Assembly: GCA_963514095.1 (NCBI GenBank)
Contig: OY741271.1
Span: forward strand, 11,622,495-11,686,494
Source of the DNA: Eutrigla gurnardus
Taxonomy: Eukaryota > Chordata > Actinopteri > Perciformes > Triglidae
DNA: 64,000 nt
Direction: 5' to 3'
A program made the position numbers and the translations under genes. This document shows, one piece after another, positions 56,316 to 64,000 of the stretch. Below the pieces are notes generated by a model, which was not told the origin of the DNA, ran no database searches, and saw nothing but the letters and a program-made list of their open reading frames with translations. Every line of letters starts with the position of its first letter. Position 1 is the stretch's first letter.

Positions 56316-57420
56316 CATCTATGTCCTGTCTGAGACAAACAGCCGGGAGTCATCTACAAGGTCTATAGCTTGTAAATGGCATGCGCGGTGCAGCGTATGG
56401 AAAGCATCGACACAAGAAGCAAAGCTTAATGTGATGCAATCAATACTTTCAATGCTGCTCTGTCAAGGTTACAGGAGAGGCCCGTGTGTTCAGTCCATGT
56501 GTGGAAGATGAGAACTGTGTCCACAAATATGAGCCTCGTCATGATTAATCCTGTGAAGTTGATTATTGTTCATGGGTGCAAAATTGCTCATGTGTGACAT
56601 GAGGCTGAATAAATGCTGTTTTATGTGGTTTTCGTCTACGTGTATGAAATTCATTCAATCTGACAGATAAGTGGAGGATCAGATCTATTAATACTGTATG
56701 TTGTGCAGCAACGTCCATTTGTTTTTAGACTAGGAATGTCAACGGTTATCTACTCAGAACATTTTTTATTGGGTACACATGTTCGTCTATAACATGATTT
56801 AATGGTCCCAACATTTCCGACAGGACGCAGCATGTGTGTGTATGTCTCCAATTGCGTCGCTCTGAGAGTAAATTAAAGAGCAAACAAAAAATGAACTGCT
56901 TAGTCACCAATTAATGGGCGTCAGGCTATTGAAAACAAAATGAACCAAAACGGACATTCCTGCTCTCGACGCTTTGCTGTGAAAGAAAAAGATCTTTGTT
57001 TCTAGATGACAGCTAATGCGATTTTTCCTCCTGAGGATGTATCTAACACTGTCATGAGTGTAACACATGTCCCTTCCAGTGTGTCAAAAGCAAGCTATTC
57101 AGTGCTGCGGGTGCTCAATGATTACAACAGCCACTAGTCAGCAACGGAGGATGACTTGAGGGAGAGAGAGAGGAATGTGTGTGAGCTTTGTCTCAGCTTC
57201 TACGCAGTATGGGAGATGACGCTGGAGAGACGGCGTGCTGAAGTCAGAGAGTGCTGTGCTGATGCAGAGGCTGGACAGCCAATGGGTAACAACAGCCTGC
57301 TTCTCCCTGCAGCATCATTCCTCCATTCGCCCCCATTATTCTCTGACCAGTGAAGGCTTGGGGTCTGTCCTCCCCATAGATTGTGGATCATTAGGAAAGG
57401 CTGGTCCTATGACGTAGAGG

Positions 57421-57422
<2 letters not shown>
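56315..57422. other. Noncoding stretch, no gene recognised
   Basis: No supported gene or repeat family. Confidence 0.4.

Positions 57423-57512
<90 letters not shown>
57423..57512. repeat. (GA)45 microsatellite
   Basis: About 45 uninterrupted GA units, the longest perfect array in the window. Confidence 0.95.
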
Positions 57513-57515
<3 letters not shown>

Positions 57516-58359
57516 CAGCTGAAGATTTGGAGTTGCTGATGTCTTCGAGAGGCAGTGATGACGCAGATACCCCCCCCCCGTCTCTAATTCATGCTGATCG
57601 TGCTTGTCATTCTGATCCAAGGCTCTGCATGTGTCAGAAAGTCCTCCACAGTGAGAGGGAATTGGAGAAAGATGGAGAGTACACATTAAGAAAATGCTCG
57701 ATGAGGGGCTCTATCTTATGTAAGTAAAGAGTTAATAATAATCTCTTATGTTGCCCATTAACCTCATAGCAACGGCAGAAAGAGCCATAGGACATAACAT
57801 GGACTCACTGTAGTCCCTCCACACTGACACTGATTGATAGACCCTTGCTAACATCGGATTCATGACAGTTTCTAATGGGTGCATTAATAAATCATTACAG
57901 GCTGACATTAGTGTGTGGCAGTCACATCCGTTGAGGCAGGGTCACTGGGTTCGTCCCCATAGATGTGGCTCCTGCCCAGCAACCCCATCCTCCCCCTCCC
58001 CCCATGTCAGGACCCTGCCCTACCCTGGCACACTCTCTGCTACATTATATCCCTCACCCAGTTCCCAGGCATTCACAGGGGACAGAGAGAGGCAAGAAGG
58101 TGGGCCCAGGGGCTGCGAGGCCTTGTGGCCCACTTCCAATCACACCATGCCGGCCACACATTGCCCCGCCCGTAACAGTAATGTAAAGTAACTGGTTTTG
58201 TCTTTAATAATAAAAATCAAAATTGATCATTGTAGTGTGTGTTATTAGTGGCAAGGCCATTATTTTAGGGGCACCAAGGCCATTGAGTAAATTGAGATGG
58301 TTTAACCTGATTGATACCATAACATCCTAATTCAAAATAAAACATTAATTGTGTATTGT

Positions 58360-58360
<1 letters not shown>
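57513..58360. other. Noncoding stretch, no gene recognised
   Basis: The three overlapping plus frames at 57862-58191 have no recognised domain. The segment 57980-58190 is GC-rich. Confidence 0.4.
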
Positions 58361-58404
<44 letters not shown>

Positions 58405-58449
58405 GTGTGTGTGTGTGCGTCTGTGTGTGTGTGTCTGTGTGTGTGTGTG
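58361..58449. repeat. Interrupted (GT)n microsatellite
   Basis: About 44 GT units with GC and CT interruptions. Confidence 0.95.
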
Positions 58450-58754
58450 AGCCTGACTGGCCTTACTGCAATGTATTCAGAGATGTAGAATTAAATTGTG
58501 CAAGTTACAAAAACACAATTGCATCAAAAATTGCACAGGTCTGCAGTGTATTGTCTATGGAGGCCTATGCTATTATACAAATAAGAAAATTCATCTTGGG
58601 ATCAGGGCTAGTCAAATTCAGCATCCCTTGAATGTATTGAGATGTGAGATGAGACTCCACCTGGGCCAGGGGCATGATGTTTTTTTTTTCAGAGGGCAAC
58701 AAGGCCAAAGTGTGGGGCAACGGCCATGGCCACCAGGAAATTCCCACCCTGGTC

Positions 58755-58930
58755 CCAGATGGAGCCAGATACAGTAAGGTCGCCTTGAGTTTCCACAGTT
58801 GCAAAATTTCCAGGATAGTGACAGCCATAATCCAAGATGGGAGCAGCCATATTGCAGAACTTGAGGATTCAAACCGTACTCTACAAATCAATGGTTGTAA
58901 TCACGACCACTACATCAACTTCTCTAATCT
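58755..58930 (+). repeat. Dispersed repeat family A, truncated copy 11
   Basis: Right-hand part only: CCAGATGGAGCCAGATACAG TAAGGT, then CCATAATCCAAGATGGGAGC and TGAGGATTCAAACCGTA. The terminus has decayed (CACGACCACTACATCAACTT). Confidence 0.65.
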
Positions 58931-59228
58931 AGCATGACTTAAGCAAACATTTTTTTAAGAGAGCTGTGACTCCAGTTTTGGAGTTTGCAGGGTGTGAGGT
59001 CAGAAGAGAGAGAGAGAGGGAAGCATCCTGGAAACAGCAGCCCTGCAGGTCACCAGCTTGACCCTTGAACCTCTGGTCCTTAGCTGCCCATGGTCATGCC
59101 CATCCCTTCTCACAGGGCACTGAAGTAATCTTCTTAATTTGGCTCTGAAGGCGATAATCAGGATTTAATTGTGAGCTGACCACTCCCCCATGGCCCAGTC
59201 CTGACACACACACGTTCACACATGTGCT

Positions 59229-59282
<54 letters not shown>

Positions 59283-60117
59283 CTGCCAGGTCCTGGTCTA
59301 GGGAGACGTATGAAGAGAGGCAGAGCCAAGCAGGTCTGGAATTCACTGATTATCTCCAGATTTCCCCAGAGGGCCCACGGCTCCACAATGTCATCAAGGT
59401 TTCTATTTTCAACAAGAGACTTAATACCTAAAGAGAAATGTAATTGTTGTTTCTATGTCAGTCCTTAAAACTAATTCAATTCATGAAGTGTTGTGTACAG
59501 GAGCTGTGCTGCTTCATTATAGTAATTTGCTATTGCCTGGTAATTTGTTGGTTTGATTAAATCTGAGAGAGTGGTTCTGGGTGAGATGTGGGATGCCAGC
59601 ACTAATTTAAGGGTCGTATTGGAGGATGTGGGGCTTTTACACAGCACTTAAACAAGCGAGTACACTCTCACAGAGTTTGTTTTGCACTACAATGGATTAC
59701 AGCTTTTGTGTGCGTGCGCAAAGCATGGATGTTGAGTAATTAATGCCAACTTATTATTGCCAATTCCATGGGGCAAACAGGAAGTAATGCTGCAGTCACA
59801 CCAAAAGCCAGTCCCTATTCATCTTGAAGAAGAGGTCAAGATGAGGTCAAGATTGCTTCCTGTTGCTCTCATGAGTTCAATTTGACTGACCTTTGACCTG
59901 CAAAATAACAAGACTCATCAGTGTCCAATTGGAGAGAGAAGTTAGGGTTCAAGGCAGTTTTCATTGTTTATAGACTTTCATGCTGAAAAACCACAGCATG
60001 AGGATGCTGGATAGCTGGCAGTCAGAGTAAGGACGGGGTAGAGGTAATAAAGTAACTGAGTCCCTGGCTGTTAAGGCAATATAGCTTGGCACGGTTCTGG
60101 GGCTAAGTTACTCTTTT
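58931..60117. other. Noncoding stretch with one CA array
   Basis: No gene. A (CA)n array lies at 59233-59279. Confidence 0.4.
59233..59279. repeat. (CA)n microsatellite
   Basis: About 23 uninterrupted CA units. Confidence 0.95.
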
Positions 60118-60230
60118 TGAACCTATGAATCCCATTGAATTGTACCATAATTTACATATCTGTTTTTCAATTCAAAATATAATTTTTCAAGTCAAACAAA
60201 GTCTCAGTTTGTCATATCTTTTGTTGTAGC
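60118..60230 (+). repeat. Dispersed repeat family B, copy 3 (left part)
   Basis: CCTATGAATCCCATTGAATT, GTACCATAATTTACAT, TCAATTCAAAATATAATTTT and GTCTCAGTTTGTCATATC match the left half of copies 1 and 2. The CpG-rich sequence that follows to about 60510 does not match them and may be a different insertion. Confidence 0.65.
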
Positions 60231-60702
60231 ACCCCGTCGTCAGTGTTAACACTCGCCGAGGCGGAAAGCTGAAACAGAATATTACGGCTCTGAGACAGTC
60301 GTCACAAAGCCGCATCAGACACGGCTGACGAGTCCATAGACGAGACAGGGGCTGCACCATGTGATGTCTCACTGGTTCCGCAAAGCTGCTATCTAAAAGC
60401 AGACACCGTTGTGGTGTTACGCAGCAAACAATGTTCTATCTAAACTGTTCGGTTCACGGCATATTCTAACTCGCCTTTCTGCCATTACTGTGGAATCGTC
60501 TGTGTGAAAGGGGCTTCAGTGTGTCAGTGTCAGTACCGTTACATCTTGGTATCAAACACGCAGGTGAGTGAAGCATCACTTACCACACTATTGGGTGTGT
60601 CCTCTTTATAATTCCGTATTTTCAGTCTTATACTTCAACAGTTATACTGAGCATGTAAGCATGCTGATGTTAGCAGTACAGCCTAACACTAACTAACACA
60701 AT

Positions 60703-60708
<6 letters not shown>
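60231..60708. other. Noncoding, CpG-richer segment
   Basis: Unassigned; possibly a transposon remnant. Near 60655-60680, GCATGTAAGCATGCTGATGT TAGC resembles the TTAGCATGCTAAC repeat. Confidence 0.35.

Positions 60709-60764
<56 letters not shown>
60709..60764. repeat. (GT)n(TCTG)n compound microsatellite
   Basis: About 12 GT units followed by about 8 TCTG units. Confidence 0.95.
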
Positions 60765-60765
<1 letters not shown>

Positions 60766-60908
60766 GTGGAGACTCAACTTTTTTTTGACAAAATAGAGAC
60801 AATAACACATCCAAATAATGTGAATCATTACATTTTAGAATTAAAACTTGGTTTTGACGTTAGGCTAAGATTAGATCTAGGTTAGGGTAAACGTTGGTAT
60901 TAGTCTAG

Positions 60909-60909
<1 letters not shown>

Positions 60910-60943
<34 letters not shown>
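60910..60943. repeat. (CA)n microsatellite
   Basis: About 17 CA units. Confidence 0.95.
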
Positions 60944-60945
<2 letters not shown>

Positions 60946-61188
60946 TACTATCTCATATTTCCACAAGATAGTCACATCATACATGTGCAAAAAAAAAAAC
61001 CCACATTTACACAAGCATTTTGTGCACAGACAGCTACACCCATCAGTTCAGGCAAGCACCATCCCTAGCATGGCTTCCCCCATCATTTGGCTTCTCTCCT
61101 CTTGCTGTGATCTGATTGGCTGTTGGATGGGTGAGGCTCACTGCAGAGGCAGAAATGAGGCAGGACGGGCTTCCTCCTCTTACCACGA

Positions 61189-61190
<2 letters not shown>

Positions 61191-61244
<54 letters not shown>
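61191..61244. repeat. (CA)27 microsatellite
   Basis: Uninterrupted CA array. Confidence 0.95.
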
Positions 61245-61246
<2 letters not shown>

Positions 61247-61896
61247 GAATCCCTCCTTCTTGCTTTTCACCACACGTCCAGTTTTCCATTACACACCGCT
61301 ATTAAATTATTCACCGCACAACCAGGTTTGAATGTGCTGCACACCACATATGATGAGGTGGTTTTGTGGCTCTAAGCTCCTCGTTTTTGAGTTTCACCTT
61401 ATTTTACCTTTGCCGAGAGAAGATTGGGGATACATATGTGCCAGAGTGAGATTCCCACCACTGAGTTATTAATAGGGAAGTCTCAGGTTTAGCTCCGATG
61501 GTTATGCGTAGTTATGCCTTCACAGGGTAAGAGGACCCACACTGCGGTGCAGCTGTCGTGTGCAGACTTTAGGTCAGGTTTCACTGCTGATCTATGTGTG
61601 TGTGCCTGTGTTTGTGTGCCAAAGTTGGCATGAGGGAGCCCCCAGTGGATCAGGGGAGGCAAGTATTTCCAGTACTATGTTGTGAATGTGTGTGTATGTG
61701 CGTCACTGAGAAGAAGACAGACACTGAAAGGGCCTCAGTGACCTTTTGTATCTTATCTGTGCCATTTAGGAAGATTCCAGTGAAAGGATGAGGGTGTCAG
61801 GTGCTCTGATCAAATGACATTGCTGAAGGTCATTGATCACAGAGCTTCAAGGCACTGAAGCAGGTGATCACTGACGATGGATGGGATAAAACATGT
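61245..61896. other. Noncoding stretch, no gene recognised
   Basis: Nothing supported. Confidence 0.4.
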
Positions 61897-62485
61897 GATT
61901 TGTCCGAAAACTCGTTCACTACTCTCTATACTCACTATCCAGGGAGTTCTATGTAGAGGTCAATATAGAGGACTAGAGGACTACATGGGGGAATATGTTG
62001 AGGACTAGGACGGACTATATAGGGACTAAGGACTATATCGAGGACTATGTAGGGTTCCATAAGGAATATATATTGAGCTGATCTGTAAAATGAAAAAAAA
62101 GAACAACAAAAAAACACTTTGGGACACTACTGGGGTAATTTTGTCAAAGTACCAGCTCAATCCATAATAAATACATAGTTTGTTGTCATAAATTCATATT
62201 GTAACATATTCTGTCGCTTTTTGAAATGCTGTGACTGAATATAAGTTCCCCTGGTAAGCACTGATGTTATATGCGTTGGGCTTTTATTGTAAAAGGTTAA
62301 ATGACAGGAGCGGTGACATTACAGTAAGCGGGCAATGAGTATATTTTCCCAGATTAATAAATAAATAAAAATACTTTTTGGTACCGTTTTGTTTTGTGAT
62401 GCATGTCAGTGATACATTACTTTTCAAGATCAATTGTGGAATACTCTGAGTCCACTACAGTGTATAGGGTATAACAATTCTAACT
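61897..62485 (+). mobile_element. Dispersed element family C, copy 3, with internal expansion
   Basis: Starts TGATTTGTCCGAAAACTCGT TCACTA and follows copy 2 through GTTCCCCTGGTAAGCA, GGGCTTTTATTGTAAAAGG and GTCCACTACAGTGTATAGGG. It is truncated before the right terminus. Near its left end it carries about 100 bases of degenerate GAGGACTATA repeats where copy 2 has a single unit. Confidence 0.75.
61955..62055. repeat. Degenerate GAGGACTATA tandem array
   Basis: About eight imperfect units (AGAGGACTAGAGGACTACAT, GAGGACTAGGACGGACTATA, AGGGACTAAGGACTATA, GAGGACTATGTAGG), within family C copy 3. Confidence 0.8.
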
Positions 62486-63147
62486 TAACATGTCTTCTTC
62501 CATTCTCTTCTGTTGAACAAGAGAAACTATCATGTTAACTTTTAGACAATTAAAGCTGCATGCTTAGAACAGGCCCTGATAATGTAACTGTGTGATAGCA
62601 TATCTAGTTCCTCTCTCTCTATTAGATGAGCTGCAGGTCTAAAGAATGTCATTTAATTACACCAATTACTGTACTGTAGATTGGTTCAATCAGAGTGTGA
62701 TTTTATAATTTTCCTGTCATAAAGTATACAGTAGAATAAACCAAGACTGATTTTAAAGGTCACAATGGAATCTGACAACATAAATATGAACTGTATTTTG
62801 GATGTATTTATTCCAGCAAAATGAGGATACAGTGTCTGTAAAAAATTAAAAACAAAAAACAAATAGGCATTTACAGAAATGCTTCTTTCTAAAGTATATT
62901 CTTTCTGTAGACTATGATGCTATGATCCTAAAAATCTGTTTACCCTTTCATCAGTATCAGATCTATCATCAGATTATTCTGAAAATAAAGACTAAAAGAA
63001 ATATAAAATTTAAATATATATATAGATATAGATATAAATAAATAATCAAAAAAAATAAATAATAAAATAATAAAAAGCCAATTTTTTGGAGGGGGGTGGG
63101 GGGTTCCAGTCCCCTTAAAATAGGCCTAACACCGTCACTGCCATGAA
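62486..63147. other. Noncoding stretch with AT-rich patch
   Basis: A low-complexity ATA/AAT patch occupies about 62995-63078, followed by a G-rich run at 63090-63104. No gene. Confidence 0.45.
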
Positions 63148-63400
63148 ATCAACCGCTGGTTTACAGACGATGGTTTTGAAGCCTTGAGTATGGCATTTCA
63201 GTCATCGCCATCTTGGTGTTTTGCAACCAGAAGTTACAAGTACAGCTGAACACTCATCAAGACGTCTTTAGGCGAACAAAATGGTTACAATTAACATTCA
63301 TGAACTGAAAACACTCAGTGAAAGGTTAAAGTTCCCACAGTGAAAACATGGACAACTCCCAGACCAGACAAAGCCGTAGTAGCGACCTGTCAATCACCTG
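63148..63400 (-). repeat. Dispersed repeat family A, copy 12
   Basis: Reverse copy: CGCTGGTTTACAGACGATGG, TTTTGAAGCCTTGAGTATG, CATCGCCATCTTGGTGTTTT, GCAACCAGAAGTTAC and CGACCTGTCAATCACCTGG. The ends are decayed. Confidence 0.75.
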
Positions 63401-63820
63401 GAGGTTGTTGCTTGCCTGCCAGAGATACTATAGACATTGCTTGCAAAAAAATCCATCCATCCTCATTACACAAGCCAGTGTGCATCACATGACACATGAA
63501 ACAAGCCAGGTATGCAAAACAAAATGATCAGTCATTATATTTTTTTATCCATCTGTATTTATTTTGGCCTGTTTTGGAACAACACAGCAGTGATGTGAAT
63601 ATGTGCGGTTCGACTTTCCCGTAGTGGAAAGCCAACTGCTCTGCCCTCCTAATAATAACTGGGCTATAATATGAATGGTGATGTCCATATATGGTGAAGG
63701 AGCCAAGAGAGGCAGGGAGCTGCGGAGTTATCTCATGCCCAATGGTCACAGATGACATCAGTGTCAGGCTGACCCTCCACTAAAAAGGCCTGGACACTGT
63801 CACTCTCTCTGTTTGTACAT
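63401..63820. other. Noncoding stretch, no gene recognised
   Basis: Nothing supported; a 76-codon minus-strand frame lacks a domain. Confidence 0.35.

Positions 63821-63865
<45 letters not shown>
63821..63865. repeat. (CT)n microsatellite
   Basis: About 22 CT units with one A interruption near 63838. Confidence 0.95.
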
Positions 63866-64000
63866 TCCCTTAGCGACTGCATACATACGGTGCAAGCTTA
63901 TCGTCATTTTCCAAAGATCTGACTGGACTGTCAGCAGCTTTTTGGCTTTGCATGGTGCCATAAACTGTGGAGAGCCGACAGCACGGCACCGAAAATGTTA

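Noticed and set aside
13212..61244. Many evenly sized CA/GT arrays considered as a CRISPR-like or other ordered array
   Set aside because: Units are simple dinucleotides with unrelated flanks and irregular spacing; they are ordinary vertebrate microsatellites.

Overview
The window looks like noncoding DNA from a teleost fish, probably a spiny-rayed (perciform-like) species. I see no bacterial-style genes, rRNA or tRNA. The evidence is the very high density of (CA)n/(GT)n and (GA)n microsatellites, LINE-2-type 3' tails (GTAAGT(C/T)GCTTTGGA...), a Tc1/mariner fragment of a type widespread in fish, DIRS-like retroelement remains, and several dispersed repeats that I remember as common in perciform genomes. 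Species and chromosome cannot be fixed from sequence alone.

No complete protein-coding gene is visible. The best host coding candidate is one 149-bp splice-flanked exon at 18970-19118 (+), whose gene I do not recognise. The best regulatory candidate is a CpG-rich block at 21300-22420 with an inverted CCAAT box and a TATA box arranged for minus-strand transcription. The roughly 560 bases downstream of that TATA box contain no ATG on the minus strand, as expected of a 5' leader; it could be a host first exon or the leader of a retroelement. The long open frames elsewhere are mostly chance frames through CA/GT or GA repeats.

Repeats make up the rest. Family A, about 0.5 kb, occurs about a dozen times (1.7, 3.5, 10.0, 17.6, 28.5, 34.3, 39.9, 44.2, 50.3, 55.5, 58.8 and 63.1 kb). 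Family B (13.6, 53.5, 60.1 kb) contains foldback structures. Family C (26.8, 48.9, 61.9 kb) has inverted ends. Three PIF/Harbinger-like elements (7676-8553, 34385-34874, 44500-45128) share ends, carry 3-bp TTA/TAA target duplications, and are all nested in other repeats: two in family A copies and one in a different inverted-repeat element. Two of them keep decayed 5' pieces of the transposase gene, so the three form a deletion series from an autonomous ancestor. Other remains are a Tc1/mariner transposase fragment (14.5-15.05 kb, -), a DIRS deletion derivative (46.9-48.2 kb, +), an LTR with adjacent polypurine tract (46.15-46.93 kb, -), a second LTR-like piece (19.34-19.6 kb, -), and a LINE reverse-transcriptase C-terminal fragment (54.62-54.85 kb, -).

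Layout: 0-10 kb, unique DNA plus family A and the nested Harbinger; 10-19 kb, unique DNA, family B, Tc1, family A, then the candidate exon; 19-23 kb, LTR piece and CpG promoter; 23-34 kb, pyrimidine-rich tract, family C, poly-G, family A and other old repeats; 34-46 kb, family A with nested Harbingers and paired GT/CA arrays; 46-50 kb, LTR/DIRS mosaic and family C; 50-64 kb, hairpins, family B, LINE, long GA arrays, family A and family C. I found no new multi-gene system. The most informative structures are the nested Harbinger series, the ATG-free CpG leader and the 55-bp hairpin at 51.0 kb. Repeat boundaries are by eye and are accurate to a few bases only where a target duplication is stated.
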